In this document: positions 1-11,134 of the stretch, one piece after another
How positions within the stretch are numbered: position 1 is the first letter of the stretch
How the letters are laid out: each line of letters starts with the position of its first letter
Made by a program: the position numbers and the translations under genes
The notes under the pieces: generated by a model
Seen by the model: only the letters and a program-made list of their open reading frames with translations
What the model was told of the DNA's origin: nothing
The model's database searches: none
Assembly (NCBI GenBank): GCA_001874155.1
Contig: MPDB01000002.1
Location: 124,001-188,000, forward strand
Direction of reading: 5' to 3'
DNA from: Vibrio sp. MedPE-SWchi
Lineage (GTDB): Bacteria; Pseudomonadota; Gammaproteobacteria; Enterobacterales; Vibrionaceae
DNA: 64,000 nucleotides

Positions 1-1
1 T

Positions 2-1486
2 CAACCACTTTACAGCCAAGATAAAAAACACATCCTAGCGGTCAATGGTGAGATTTATAACCACAAAGAGATCCGAGCTCGCTACGAAGATAAGTTCGAT
101 TTCAAAACGGACTCGGACTGTGAAGTCATCCTTGCACTGTATCAAGAGTATGGCTCTGATCTACTTGAAGAGCTTAATGGTATTTTTGCTTTCGTACTGT
201 ATGACGAAGAAAAAGACGAATACCTAGTTGGACGTGACCATATCGGAATCATCCCTCTTTACCAGGGCTACGATGAGCACGGTAACTACTATGTTGCTTC
301 TGAAATGAAAGCGCTAGTGCCAGTATGTAAAACAGTAAGTGAGTTCCCTCCTGGTAGCTTCTACAGCTCTTCGGATTCAGAGCCTCAACGCTATTACACT
401 CGTGATTGGAATGAGTATGCGGCCGTTCAAGGTAACTCAACAAGCAAGGCGGATCTAACAGAAGCGTTAGAGTCTGCTGTTAAACGTCAGCTAATGACAG
501 ATGTGCCATACGGCGTATTGCTTTCTGGTGGCTTAGATTCTTCAATTACATCAGCCGTAGCAAAACGCTTTGCTGCAATGCGTATCGAAGACGATGGTCA
601 ATCAGAAGCTTGGTGGCCTCAGCTACACTCATTTGCTGTTGGACTCGAGGGGGCGCCTGACCTCATCGCAGCACGTCAGGTTGCGGACCAAATTGGTACT
701 GTTCACCATGAAATGACATATACCATCCAAGAAGGTCTCGATGCTATTCGCGATGTGATTTACCACATCGAGACTTATGATGTGACAACCATTCGTGCTT
801 CAACCCCAATGTACCTGCTTGCTCGCAAAATCAAAGCAATGGGGATTAAAATGGTACTTTCTGGTGAAGGCGCAGATGAGATTTTTGGTGGCTACCTTTA
901 CTTCCACAAAGCACCGAATGCAAAAGAGTTCCATGAAGAGACCGTTCGTAAATTACTCGCTCTAAACATGTTTGATTGTGCTCGTGCAAACAAATCTCTA
1001 GCGGCATGGGGCGTTGAAGGACGTGTACCTTTCCTAGATAAAGAATTCATTGATGTGGCAATGCGCCTCAACCCTGAAGATAAAATGTGTGGCAACGGTA
1101 AGATGGAAAAACACATCTTACGCGAATGTTTTGAGCACTACCTGCCTGAGTCAATCGCATGGCGTCAAAAGGAGCAGTTCTCAGACGGTGTTGGTTATGA
1201 GTGGATTGATACGCTAAAAGCAACTGCCGATGCGAAGGTTACCGATCAACAAATGGAAACCGCTGCATTCCGCTTCCCTTACAACACACCGCAAACAAAA
1301 GAAGCTTACGCTTACCGTGAGATTTTTGAAGAGCTATTCCCACTAGAGTCAGCTGCAGAGTGTGTACCAGGTGGTCCATCGGTTGCGTGTTCTTCAGCTA
1401 AAGCTATCGAATGGGATGAGTCATTCCAAAACTGTGTAGACCCTTCGGGTCGAGCTGTACAAGCTGTCCACAATGATTCTTACTAA
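2..1486 (+). CDS. asnB: Asparagine synthase B (glutamine-hydrolysing), 5'-truncated by window edge
   Basis: Frame is open from base 2 (QPLYSQDKKHILAVNGEIYNHKEIR...) and joins the 393-aa ORF; contains LLSGGLDSSITSA PP-loop and LSGEGADEIFGGY motifs. Confidence 0.95.
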   Translation, partial: QPLYSQDKKHILAVNGEIYNHKEIRARYEDKFDFKTDSDCEVILALYQEYGSDLLEELNGIFAFVLYDEEKDEYLVGRDHIGIIPLYQGYDEHGNYYVASEMKALVPVCKTVSEFPPGSFYSSSDSEPQRYYTRDWNEYAAVQGNSTSKADLTEALESAVKRQLMTDVPYGVLLSGGLDSSITSAVAKRFAAMRIEDDGQSEAWWPQLHSFAVGLEGAPDLIAARQVADQIGTVHHEMTYTIQEGLDAIRDVIYHIETYDVTTIRASTPMYLLARKIKAMGIKMVLSGEGADEIFGGYLYFHKAPNAKEFHEETVRKLLALNMFDCARANKSLAAWGVEGRVPFLDKEFIDVAMRLNPEDKMCGNGKMEKHILRECFEHYLPESIAWRQKEQFSDGVGYEWIDTLKATADAKVTDQQMETAAFRFPYNTPQTKEAYAYREIFEELFPLESAAECVPGGPSVACSSAKAIEWDESFQNCVDPSGRAVQAVHNDSY

Positions 1487-1504
1487 TCATTAATAACGCA
1501 TAAT

Positions 1505-1532
1505 AAAAAGGCACCACTGGGTGCCTTTTTAT
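1505..1532. terminator. Intrinsic terminator (bidirectional candidate) asnB/rfaH
   Basis: AAAAAGGCACCactGGGTGCCTTTTT hairpin between convergent genes. Confidence 0.75.
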
Positions 1533-1559
1533 TTATATTCAAGACTGAATGACAAGGTT

Positions 1560-2069
1560 TTACTTCAATTCTAGGTCTTTATTATCAATACTAACTGGAA
1601 CAATGTTGCTGAGCATCTTGACCAAAAGTATCGAGCGCAGCTCGCCATCTGACTCTTGATAAATGGCTTCTATACCAGAGAATTGACCACCAATAACATT
1701 TATCGCTTCTCCCTTCTGTGGTAGTTCAACAACTTTAACTTGACTGCCCTCTTTCTCAATATTTTTAAGAGTAAAGATCAGGTCGCCTTGCACTTCTTGT
1801 GGCTGGCTCCCTAAGCGAACAAAGTCAACGACACCACGAGTAGACCTAACGGACGTAAATGAAGGACCAGATTCAAAATCAAAACGTACAAACATATAGG
1901 AAGGAAACAAGGGTTCTTTCTTTATATTCTTCTTGCCACGTGTGATTTTTTCGAACTCTACTTCTGGATAAAAGACCTCAACAGACTGATTCTCTAGGTG
2001 CAGCTTCGCCCTTTGCTGCTCTCCTCTTTTACAATATAAAAGATACCAACGTTTCATTTTACTAGCCAA
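1560..2069 (-). CDS. rfaH: Transcription antitermination factor RfaH (NusG-like)
   Basis: MKRWYLLYCKRGEQQRAKLHLENQSVEVFYPE...PLFPSYMFVRFD NGN-domain signature; start may be the second Met. Confidence 0.88.
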   Translation of the reverse strand: MASKMKRWYLLYCKRGEQQRAKLHLENQSVEVFYPEVEFEKITRGKKNIKKEPLFPSYMFVRFDFESGPSFTSVRSTRGVVDFVRLGSQPQEVQGDLIFTLKNIEKEGSQVKVVELPQKGEAINVIGGQFSGIEAIYQESDGELRSILLVKMLSNIVPVSIDNKDLELK

Positions 2070-2246
2070 TTTCTATTTTTTTGTATCTTAACATATGCCT
2101 TAAATGGATCTAATCGAATTTAAGCCACAGAGCCTTTCATAAACACTTACTCGAAGATTAATGAGTAGTTACAGACTTAAATTAAGCAATCAAACCAGGG
2201 GAAAGCTGGAGTAGAAACCACATTCATTGAGCTGCTAAAACAAAAG

Positions 2247-2272
2247 TTGGGCGGTTCAATGAACAGCCCAAT
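2247..2272 (-). terminator. Putative hemH terminator
   Basis: Minus strand TTGGGCtGTTC...GAACcGCCCAA followed by CTTTTGTTTT. Confidence 0.5.
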
Positions 2273-2297
2273 GCCTACTTGTTTAGATCTATCGCTG

Positions 2298-3260
2298 TTA
2301 GCGGTGGAGTGCGACGAGTTCAGCCATCATATCGATATGCGATTCTCGGTCGTTAAGGCACATAATGTAGCTAAATTCAGAACCACCAGCGTCAATGAAG
2401 GTTTCCTTACATTGATCGGAGATCTCTTCCAGCGTCTCTAGGCAATCGACTGAGAACGCAGGGGCCATGATATCTATCTTTTTGATGCCTTTGCCTGGCA
2501 GTGACTCAAGGGTTTCGTCTGTATAAGGCTTCAACCACTCCTCTCTGCCAAATCGTGACTGGTAGGTCATGGTGATGTCTTCTTCTGACAACCCTAGCTC
2601 TGCCGCGAGCAATTTAGTCGTGGCTTCGCAATGTTGAGGGTAAATATCGCCTTCATCCGCTAATCGTTTGGGAATGCCATGGAATGAACAGACCAAATGA
2701 TCAGCTCGACCATTCTTTTCCCAGTGGCTACGCACGCTATCAGCCAATGCTTTTGCATAACTAGGGTGTGAATAATAGTCTCGGATAAAGCGATAATTCG
2801 GGATAACAGGCATTTGTTTAAAGGCTTTGGTTAGACCATCGGAAACTGCTGCTGTGGTCGTGCCTGAATACTGAGGGTACAAGGGCAACACGATAATGTC
2901 TTCGACACCCTGTTCCATCAATTGCTCAACGCCTGTCTTAAGACTTGGGTTTCCATAGGTCATGCCCAGTGCAACAGGGATATCTAATTTCTTCTGCAGT
3001 TTTTCTACTTGTCTCTTGGAGTAAACCAGAAGTGGTGAGCCGTCATCCATCCAAACCGACTGATAAAGCTTCGCGACTTTAGGTGAGCGAATCGGAAGAA
3101 TTACACCGTGCAAAATTGGGCACCAAAGCCAACGAGTGAGGTTGACTACTCGTTTGTCGTGTAAAAACTCACTCAAAAATCGACGCACGCCAGCTGGGGT
3201 CGCTGAATCTGGAGTGCCTAAGTTCACCAGTAAAACGCCCTGCTTTTTATTATATTCCAT
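2298..3260 (-). CDS. hemH: Ferrochelatase
   Basis: [40 protein letters not shown]-like [27 protein letters not shown]. Confidence 0.96.
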   Translation of the reverse strand: MEYNKKQGVLLVNLGTPDSATPAGVRRFLSEFLHDKRVVNLTRWLWCPILHGVILPIRSPKVAKLYQSVWMDDGSPLLVYSKRQVEKLQKKLDIPVALGMTYGNPSLKTGVEQLMEQGVEDIIVLPLYPQYSGTTTAAVSDGLTKAFKQMPVIPNYRFIRDYYSHPSYAKALADSVRSHWEKNGRADHLVCSFHGIPKRLADEGDIYPQHCEATTKLLAAELGLSEEDITMTYQSRFGREEWLKPYTDETLESLPGKGIKKIDIMAPAFSVDCLETLEEISDQCKETFIDAGGSEFSYIMCLNDRESHIDMMAELVALHR

Positions 3261-3470
3261 AGATACCTGAGACCAATATGTGATTTTCTGGAGAGTTATA
3301 TACGAACCAACATAAGTTTAAGATCAATCTTCCCCACTAAATGTCCGAATAATTGTTCATGACGTGAGAGGCACAACATCCACTCTCAATGACTCACCAC
3401 CCTGTATAAAAATGAATGGTTCTGAATCACGTTCAATCAGATTATCTGGATTGGTATCGTACTAAAAATT

Positions 3471-3501
3471 AAAACAAAAAAGCGACCACAAGGGTCGCTT
3501 T
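3471..3501 (-). terminator. adk terminator
   Basis: AGCGACCacaagGGTCGCT stem with T-run on minus strand. Confidence 0.7.
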
Positions 3502-3536
3502 AAATATATCAAATTCTTAAACAAGAAGTTAACGTT

Positions 3537-4193
<657 letters not shown>

Positions 4194-4494
4194 TTAGAAA
4201 TAAATGATTTATACCGAAGCTCACAGCAGAGCTGAATGACCGTCTTTTAAAGTTTTCACTTTGAAAAGAGGTCAGTTGCCAACGTTATCGCTACGATAAG
4301 TTTCGGTATAATGTATTAAAACAAGTTCCGTTTGTAATGAATATCAATGCATACCGCCTGCTATTCTGCCGAGCATGTTACCATAATTTTTTACTAATCG
4401 ATCCGATTTACGACTAAAGAATGGCTCTAGACGCAACCGTTTACATATCAAAAAGCGAAAAATCACCTCGCTCTCGGCAAACTACAAAGGTTAA

Positions 4495-4523
4495 ATGAAA
4501 AAAGCCCGCCAAAAGCGAGCTTC
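4495..4523 (-). terminator. htpG terminator
   Basis: Minus strand AGCTCGCttttGGCGGGCTTTTTT. Confidence 0.6.
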
Positions 4524-4540
4524 AATTTTCTATGGTGATA

Positions 4541-6445
4541 TTACACTTTAGTCAAAAGCTTGTTGATAGCGCCAACAAACTGAGACGGGTCTTCCATTGA
4601 GCCTTTCTCTGCAAGCATAGCTTGACCAAGAAGTACTTCAACCCAGCCGCCAAACGCTTGCTCATCCGCTTCATCAGCCATACGTTTAACGAGATCATGC
4701 TGTGGGTTTAGCTCAAAAATGTACTTAACTTGTGGAGCTTCTTGACCAGCGGCTTCCAAAAGTTTCGCCATTTGAGTGCCCATTTCGAAGTCATCGGTTA
4801 CCACAACTGCAGGCGTTGATGCCAGTTTAAAGGTAGTGCGTACTTCTTTAACTCGGTCACCAAGGTAAGCTTGTGTGCGCTCGACTACAGACTTGAACTC
4901 TTCTTCTGTCTCTTTTTGCTGTTCTTTCTCAGCTTCGTCTTCAAACTTACTCAGATCAAGACCCGCTTTCGTGATCGACTGGAACTGCTTACCATCAAAC
5001 TCGGTTAAGTAGTTCATTAGCCATTCATCGATACGGTCAGACATCAGAATAACCTCAATACCTTTGGCTTTAAATTGCTCTAGGTGAGGGCTATTCTTCG
5101 CAGCAACGTAGCTGTCTGCAGTTAGATAATAGATTTTGTCTTGCTCTTCTTTCATACGTTCAACGTAGGCAGCAAGACCGATCGTTTGCTCTGATGAGTC
5201 GACATGCGTAGAAGCAAAACGAAGAAGACCTGCAACTTTTTCTTTATTTGCATTGTCTTCTGCCGGTCCTTCTTTTAGCACTAAACCAAACTCTTTCCAG
5301 AAGCTTAGGTATTTTTCATCATCATTTTTCGCTAAACGCTCTAGCATAGTTAGAACACGCTTAGTACATGCGTTACGCAGCGACTGAGTCACTTTGTTGT
5401 CTTGCAGAATCTCACGAGAAACATTCAAAGGTAGATCGTTGGAATCAATCAGACCACGAGTAAAACGAAGGTATGAAGGCATAAACTGCTCTGCATCATC
5501 CATGATAAACACGCGCTGTACGTAAAGCTTTAGACCCGACTTGTGGTCACGATTCATCATATCCCAAGGGGCTTTCGCTGGAATATACAGAAGGCTAGTG
5601 TAATCATTTTTACCTTCAACTTTGTTGTGGCTCCACAACAAAGGATCAGCAAAATCATGCGACACATGCTTATAGAACTCTTGGTACTCTTCTTCTTTTA
5701 TATCAGATTTATTGCGAGTCCAAAGTGCTTGCGCCTTGTTAATCTGCTCCCACTTCGTCTCTTCCGTGTCCTTTCCTTCTTCGTCTTTCACCGTCGTCAG
5801 GATTGAGACTGGAATACCGATATGGTCAGAGTATTTACCAATAACTTCACGCAGACGCCATTCTGATAGGAACTCTTTACCCTCGTCACGCATATGCAGA
5901 ATAATATCAGTACCGCGAGTCTCTTTGGTTATATCTTCAATGGTGTAGTCACCCTCTCCAGCTGAATGCCATTGAACCGCTTCATCAGATTGAGAGCCTG
6001 CGCTACGTGTGCGAACAGTCACTGCATCAGCAACAATAAATGCAGAGTAGAAACCAACACCGAACTGACCAATCAGTTGCGAGTCTTTACTTTGATCTTC
6101 AGAAAGTTTGGAGAAGAAATCCGCTGTACCAGACTTGGCGATAGTACCTAGGTGCTCAATGACATCATCACGAGTCATACCAATGCCGTTATCCGACAGG
6201 GTGAGTGTATTGGCCTTTTCATCAAATGATAATTTAACGCCTAAATCAGCATCGCCAGCATACAAACTCGCATCTGAAAGCGCTTGAAAACGCAGCTTGT
6301 CGGATGCATCGGATGCATTTGAGATAAGCTCACGTAGAAAGATTTCTTTATTTGAATACAAAGAATGAATCATTAAATGAAGCAGTTGTTTTACTTCTGA
6401 TTGAAAGCCGCGCGTTTCTTTGTTGCTTGTTGCCGTATCACTCAT
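4541..6445 (-). CDS. htpG: Molecular chaperone HtpG (Hsp90)
   Basis: [43 protein letters not shown] ATPase motifs [17 protein letters not shown]. Confidence 0.98.
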   Translation of the reverse strand: MSDTATSNKETRGFQSEVKQLLHLMIHSLYSNKEIFLRELISNASDASDKLRFQALSDASLYAGDADLGVKLSFDEKANTLTLSDNGIGMTRDDVIEHLGTIAKSGTADFFSKLSEDQSKDSQLIGQFGVGFYSAFIVADAVTVRTRSAGSQSDEAVQWHSAGEGDYTIEDITKETRGTDIILHMRDEGKEFLSEWRLREVIGKYSDHIGIPVSILTTVKDEEGKDTEETKWEQINKAQALWTRNKSDIKEEEYQEFYKHVSHDFADPLLWSHNKVEGKNDYTSLLYIPAKAPWDMMNRDHKSGLKLYVQRVFIMDDAEQFMPSYLRFTRGLIDSNDLPLNVSREILQDNKVTQSLRNACTKRVLTMLERLAKNDDEKYLSFWKEFGLVLKEGPAEDNANKEKVAGLLRFASTHVDSSEQTIGLAAYVERMKEEQDKIYYLTADSYVAAKNSPHLEQFKAKGIEVILMSDRIDEWLMNYLTEFDGKQFQSITKAGLDLSKFEDEAEKEQQKETEEEFKSVVERTQAYLGDRVKEVRTTFKLASTPAVVVTDDFEMGTQMAKLLEAAGQEAPQVKYIFELNPQHDLVKRMADEADEQAFGGWVEVLLGQAMLAEKGSMEDPSQFVGAINKLLTKV

Positions 6446-6462
6446 ATTAGCTCCGTGACTCT

Positions 6463-6499
6463 TACAATTTCATTGTTTGGTTTAAGGCCCATCAAGGGG
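6463..6499 (-). promoter_or_regulatory. Possible sigma-32 (heat shock) promoter of htpG
   Basis: Minus strand CCCCTTGATG (-35-like, revcomp of 6490-6499); -10 element (around CAATGAAAT) is weak. Confidence 0.4.
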
Positions 6500-6695
6500 C
6501 GATTGATAAATAACATGAGGATGAGGAATGTAAATTCAAGGTCAAAAACAATAAAAACACTGTTTTTTTTATCATTTTTGTTTATGCTACGGGCGAAAGT
6601 TATCAAAGAAGCTAAAATTACAGGTTTGAGAGTTTCAATAGGAACAGGAAAATCGATTGCTTTACCCCCCAATTCACACAATAAAGAAGAGTCCA

Positions 6696-7550
6696 ATGAG
6701 CAATATAGGCACAAAGTTTATCCTCGCTAGCCGATTTACTTTTGACCCAAATAACAACTCATTAGTAGATCAAGAAAATGACACTGACCTTGTCCGTTTA
6801 GGTAGTAACGAAAGCCGTATTTTATTGCTGCTTTGTGAACGACCAAATGAAGTGATAACTCGAAATGAATTGCACGAGTTTGTCTGGCGAGATCAAGGCT
6901 TTGAGGTGGATGACTCAAGCTTAACTCAAGCGATTTCGACGCTGAGAAAACTGTTGAAGGACTCAACTAAATCACCATTATTTGTAAAGACGGTTCCGAA
7001 ACGTGGATACCAATTAATCTGCTCTGTGGAGTTAAGCTCTGCAATTGCTTCGGCAAAGGAAACTTTCTCTACTCCTGTAGAAGATACTTCGCCACAGGCG
7101 CTGAGCGACAATGATCAAAACGAAGAAATACCTAAAAATGTCGAAAAGTCTGACGTTAATGAAACGAAGATTGATGCGTCATCGGCGATTCAAACGCGAC
7201 TCGTAACGAACTTACTACTGGTTGCTGCTCTCCTTCTCCCTTTGGTGGTGACTTTATTTACAACGCCGAGTGAGTCTAAGTTTCGAGTCTTGGGTACCTA
7301 CCAAGAGGTGCCAGTTATGACACCGATTAACCATCCTGATTTAAGTCAGTGGCTGCCTTCTTTAGAAGCCTGTGTAAATAATTATTTAAACGTTCATAAC
7401 GGTGAGTTAGTGCCAACCAAGATCATTGCTACAGGTGGTCAAAATGAACAAATCATCTTGAACTATATTCACAGCATCGAAAACTCAGCCAACAATAAGA
7501 GCGTTCGAATCATCTGGAATAAACCAAGCATTAAGAAGGTGTGCAGATAA
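6696..7550 (+). CDS. toxR: Transmembrane transcriptional regulator ToxR
   Basis: N-terminal OmpR-type winged helix (LGSNESRILLLLCERPNEVITRNELHEFVW...FVKTVPKRGYQLI), single TM segment (LLLVAALLLPLVVTLF), followed by toxS; Met at 6696 has an upstream SD-like GAAGAG. Confidence 0.93.
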   Translation: MSNIGTKFILASRFTFDPNNNSLVDQENDTDLVRLGSNESRILLLLCERPNEVITRNELHEFVWRDQGFEVDDSSLTQAISTLRKLLKDSTKSPLFVKTVPKRGYQLICSVELSSAIASAKETFSTPVEDTSPQALSDNDQNEEIPKNVEKSDVNETKIDASSAIQTRLVTNLLLVAALLLPLVVTLFTTPSESKFRVLGTYQEVPVMTPINHPDLSQWLPSLEACVNNYLNVHNGELVPTKIIATGGQNEQIILNYIHSIENSANNKSVRIIWNKPSIKKVCR

Positions 7551-8074
7551 TGGCTAAGCTTATTACTCAAAAAGTCGCAACCGTCATTCTCGCGACATCT
7601 GCATTATTCAGTGCATGGTTGTACTGGGGAAGTGATCTAAAAGTAGAACAAGTCCTCACATCGTATGAGTGGCAGTCTCGAATGATCACAGAGCTTTCCC
7701 ATATTGATGAAGACGCCATTGGCCCACTTAGAAAAGCGGAAGTTAACTCAAACGTAAAATATCTACCAAACGGCAGCTATATTCGAGTTTCGCAAGTCAG
7801 ACTCGTGGTAGAAAACAGCAACAACGAGGTGGTCATCAATATCTCAGAAACAGGAGAGTGGGATATTAGTGATAACTATTTATTAGTGTCACCTAAAGAG
7901 TTCAAAGATGTCTCGCAAGCGCAAACTAAAGACTTCACTGAAGAGCAGCTAAAGCTCATCACTCAGCTGTTTAAAATGGATGCGCAACAAAGCAGAAGAA
8001 TTGATGTTGTGAACGAGAAGACATTGTTGCTGACAAGCTTAAGCCACGGCTCAACGGTCCTGTTTACCAACTAA
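7550..8074 (+). CDS. toxS: Regulatory protein ToxS
   Basis: MAKLITQKVATVILATSALFSAWLYWGSDLKVEQVLTSYEWQSRM; start codon overlaps the toxR stop (TAATG). Confidence 0.92.
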   Translation: MAKLITQKVATVILATSALFSAWLYWGSDLKVEQVLTSYEWQSRMITELSHIDEDAIGPLRKAEVNSNVKYLPNGSYIRVSQVRLVVENSNNEVVINISETGEWDISDNYLLVSPKEFKDVSQAQTKDFTEEQLKLITQLFKMDAQQSRRIDVVNEKTLLLTSLSHGSTVLFTN

Positions 8075-8107
8075 ACAATCCATTACAGACTGTCGAATAT
8101 ACAAACC

Positions 8108-8136
8108 AAGGGAGGCTCGCAGTCTCCCTTTTGTTT
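8108..8136 (+). terminator. toxRS terminator
   Basis: AAGGGAGgctcgcagtCTCCCTTTTGTTTT. Confidence 0.65.
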
Positions 8137-8165
8137 TCTTTAGATTTTATGCTGAGAAGGAACTC

Positions 8166-8921
8166 ATGAGCATCTTAGACTCGTTAACTCTTTTTATTGG
8201 TTCTCTAATAGCGAATGTACTTGCGTCACTCTCTGGCGGAGGCGCTGGGCTATTGCAATTCCCATTGCTTATTTTTCTAGGCTTACCATTTTCTATCGCT
8301 CTCGGAACACATAAAGTTGCCAGTGTTGCCCTCGGTCTCGGCGCTGCGTATACACACCTAAAAAACAAGACATGCGAACTGCCTATGTTCGTTTATATAA
8401 CCCTTGTTGGATGTGTTGGTGTTGTTGTAGGGGCTAATATCGTTTTACTCATTCCCGAAGCTATTGCGACAAAAATGCTGGGGGGCATGATTTTAGGTCT
8501 TGGGATCTATTCTCGCCTAAAAAGAGCACTTGGTCAGGAAGAAATTCCCATCAACAGAACACGTTGGGGTTGGTCTTTAGGGGCCATCGGTTTATTTACC
8601 ATCGGTATCATTAATGGCTCACTAACCGCGGGCTCAGGGTTGCTCGTTACTCTATTTTTAGTTCGTTGGTTTGGTTTTAGTTATAAACAAGCTGTTGCCT
8701 ACACGATGTTATGCGTCGGAATCTTTTGGAATGGCATTGGGGGAATCAGTATTGCTGTCGCTGGCGCGCCCATCTATTGGCAGTGGATACCAATTTTACT
8801 CATCAGCTCCTTTTTAGGTGGAAGCCTTGGTGCTCACATCGCATTAAAAAAGAGCAATAAAACTATAAAAATCTGTTTTGAGCTCCTGACTTTCGCTGTT
8901 GGTATTAAGCTACTTTTCTAA
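8166..8921 (+). CDS. Sulfite exporter TauE/SafE family membrane protein
   Basis: Multi-TM, GGGAGLLQFPLLIFLGLPFSIALGTHKVASVALGLGAAYTH and matching second half NGSLTAGSGLLVTLFLVRWFGFSYKQAVAYTM. Confidence 0.85.
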   Translation: MSILDSLTLFIGSLIANVLASLSGGGAGLLQFPLLIFLGLPFSIALGTHKVASVALGLGAAYTHLKNKTCELPMFVYITLVGCVGVVVGANIVLLIPEAIATKMLGGMILGLGIYSRLKRALGQEEIPINRTRWGWSLGAIGLFTIGIINGSLTAGSGLLVTLFLVRWFGFSYKQAVAYTMLCVGIFWNGIGGISIAVAGAPIYWQWIPILLISSFLGGSLGAHIALKKSNKTIKICFELLTFAVGIKLLF

Positions 8922-8942
8922 ACCAACATAACCAGAAAACAC

Positions 8943-8983
8943 TTCAAACGTTACCCAAATGGGAGTTTAGGGCAACGTTTGAA
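8943..8983. repeat. Long interrupted inverted repeat
   Basis: TTCAAACGTT-a-CCC-a-AA...TT-a-GGG-c-AACGTTTGAA; 10 bp perfect outer arms plus inner pairs; no clear T-run on either side. Confidence 0.7.
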
Positions 8984-9002
8984 AAGGTGATTTAGCCCCT
9001 AA

Positions 9003-9548
9003 TTAGCATTGGTGCTCAGCTAGAACCTCACCTTCAAAACTTTGTACCTTCAATTTCCCTGCAGTGTACAAGCCAAAGCTCGCGGGGAACCCATCTCTTG
9101 GAAAAGTCACTGACCCTGGATTGAAGATAACAACGCCCTCTTCAATTTGTGCGACAGGAATGTGTGTATGCCCATGAGCAAGAATATCATTCTCTTTTAA
9201 GGCTGGACGCTTAGTTGAATTGTAAAGGTGGCCATGAGTGATAAACATTCTCTTACTTGATTCCAGTAAAACCCATGTATAGTCGGTCATCATTGGAAAA
9301 TCGAGCAACATTTGGTCGACTTCACTATCACAGTTACCTCTGACGGCAATGATAGAGTCTGCATATTGATTAAGCAGTGTTGCTACTTCAACTGGATCAT
9401 AGCCTTCTGGCACTGGGTTTCTTGGGCCATGATTTAAAACATCCCCAAGAAGAATGAGCGTCGTCGCCTTTGATTGTTCAAATTTCTCAAGCACTCGCTG
9501 TGTGGCTGGCAGGCTGCCATGCAAGTCAGATGCAAAAAATAATTCCAC
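9003..9548 (-). CDS. yfcE: YfcE-type phosphodiesterase (calcineurin-like metallophosphatase)
   Basis: FFASDLHGSLPATQRVLEKF; LLGDVLNHGPRNP; VRGNCDSEVDQ; ITHGHLYN; AHGHTHIP. Confidence 0.92.
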   Translation of the reverse strand: MELFFASDLHGSLPATQRVLEKFEQSKATTLILLGDVLNHGPRNPVPEGYDPVEVATLLNQYADSIIAVRGNCDSEVDQMLLDFPMMTDYTWVLLESSKRMFITHGHLYNSTKRPALKENDILAHGHTHIPVAQIEEGVVIFNPGSVTFPRDGFPASFGLYTAGKLKVQSFEGEVLAEHQC

Positions 9549-9580
9549 GAAATACCCCCTCAGTCATATTGAGGCGTATT

Positions 9581-10003
9581 CTAGAGCCTATTCAATTGCT
9601 CGTCATCTCTTGCCATGCCATTTACGACAATATTATTGTAACTCACCATGCCAATCACCTCTCCATTATCAATAACGGGGGCACGACTGATACCAAATCG
9701 TTCAAATAAGCGTGCACAATATTTAACATTCATATTCGGATCCACCGATAGGGCTGGCTTAGTCATAATTTCATAAACATTCGTTCTGTGTGGCGAGCGA
9801 TTTTTAGCCAGTACCTTCTTAGCGATATCGTTCATCAATATAATGCCAAACTCATCTTCATCATTGCGCTTATTTACAATTAATGCCTTAACCTCGTGTT
9901 TTCTGGCTAATGCAATGGCTTCATTAACTGTCGTTAATCCATCAACCATCACGTACGTATTAGCCATCACATCTCGTACACGAATTTTCTCATGAGCACT
10001 CAT
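9581..10003 (-). CDS. CBS-domain pair protein
   Basis: RDVMANTYVMVDGLTTVNEAIALARKHEVKALIVNKR...IMTKPALSVDPNMNVKYCARLFERFGISRAPVIDNGEVIGMVSYNNIV: two CBS repeats. Confidence 0.88.
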   Translation of the reverse strand: MSAHEKIRVRDVMANTYVMVDGLTTVNEAIALARKHEVKALIVNKRNDEDEFGIILMNDIAKKVLAKNRSPHRTNVYEIMTKPALSVDPNMNVKYCARLFERFGISRAPVIDNGEVIGMVSYNNIVVNGMARDDEQLNRL

Positions 10004-10350
10004 AGTTCATCCTCAACCACTTTTGTTAGTGTTTCTACTTGATGGGCTACCCCAACAGCATCTTCAACATCAATCTGCACAGCGATACCTTGACCGGATT
10101 CTTCATCGAACTCTCCAACCTCGCTGATCGTTTCCAATATATGCCGAGATAAATGTTCTTCTACGACGAAGAGCAGCACATCTTTTTGTACCTCTAAAGT
10201 AAGACCAAAGAAGGTTTGTTTCTTATTCAACCCTTCTCCCCTCGCGTGATTGATCACCGTAGCCCCAGTCGCTCCAGCAGTACGAGCAGCATCGAGAACA
10301 ATATCGGTTTTACTATCCTCGACAAACGCCAATATCAATTTAAAGCGCAT
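10000..10350 (-). CDS. PII-like (GlnB-fold) signalling protein
   Basis: [40 protein letters not shown]...VLLFVVEEHLSRHILETISEVG; overlaps neighbours on both sides. Confidence 0.8.
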   Translation of the reverse strand: MRFKLILAFVEDSKTDIVLDAARTAGATGATVINHARGEGLNKKQTFFGLTLEVQKDVLLFVVEEHLSRHILETISEVGEFDEESGQGIAVQIDVEDAVGVAHQVETLTKVVEDEL

Positions 10351-11134
10351 TTGACTTCTCCTCTGACTTTTTTCTTTTGTTTAATGCCTGCGTGATCTGT
10401 GCGTAAGCCATGACAGATATAATGGGAAATAAGCTCGCAAACGCTATCAACCCAAAGCCATCGATGACGGGATTTCGTCCAGGGACAGTCGACGCTAACC
10501 CCAACCCAAGTGCAGCAACCAGCGGCACAGTCACGGTGGAAGTCGTTACTCCACCTGAATCATACGCAAGCGGTACAATTAACTTTGGAGCATAGAACGT
10601 CTGAATCACGACAATCACATAGCCACCAATAATGTAGTAATGGATAGGGTCCCCTACGACAATTCTATAGCTCCCTAAAGCAATGCCAAACGCGACGCCT
10701 AAAGCAACGGCAATTCTCAGGCCATTGACGCTAATACTGCCACCAGAGACTTGGTTTGCTTTGATAGCGACGGCAATCAGCGATGGCTCAGCAATCGTGG
10801 TGCTAAAACCGATGCAAAATGCAAACAGATAAACCCAGTAGTAATCAACCCAAGACAGTTTCTGCCCAATGGTTAGTTTCATTTCATTAAGAAAATCAGG
10901 TGCAGTGAGTTGTTGTGCCATCATTTCGCCCAGTGGAAATAATGCTAGCTCCAGCCCGATAAGAAATAGAGACAGCCCTAATAGCACATAAACAAAACCG
11001 GTGATGACTTGGACGATATTGTTAATAGGACGTCGAAGGATAGCCGCTTGGAAACCAAATAAAATTGTCACTATGGGGATGACATTAAGAATGGTATCAA
11101 CAAAGGTATCAATGAAATGAGAGACAGTGATCAT
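10340..11134 (-). CDS. DUF1538 family membrane protein (second paralogue; UmpB-like position)
   Basis: Multi-[21 protein letters not shown] and [26 protein letters not shown] shared with the adjacent paralogue. Confidence 0.85.
   Translation of the reverse strand: MITVSHFIDTFVDTILNVIPIVTILFGFQAAILRRPINNIVQVITGFVYVLLGLSLFLIGLELALFPLGEMMAQQLTAPDFLNEMKLTIGQKLSWVDYYWVYLFAFCIGFSTTIAEPSLIAVAIKANQVSGGSISVNGLRIAVALGVAFGIALGSYRIVVGDPIHYYIIGGYVIVVIQTFYAPKLIVPLAYDSGGVTTSTVTVPLVAALGLGLASTVPGRNPVIDGFGLIAFASLFPIISVMAYAQITQALNKRKKSEEKSNAL

Noticed and set aside
898-1116. Antisense ORF inside asnB
   Set aside because: Opposite strand of a firmly identified gene, low-complexity translation, no SD; chance ORF
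6442-6714. 90-aa minus ORF across the htpG-toxR intergenic region
   Set aside because: Overlaps the promoter region and toxR start; no family or SD; likely chance in AT-rich DNA
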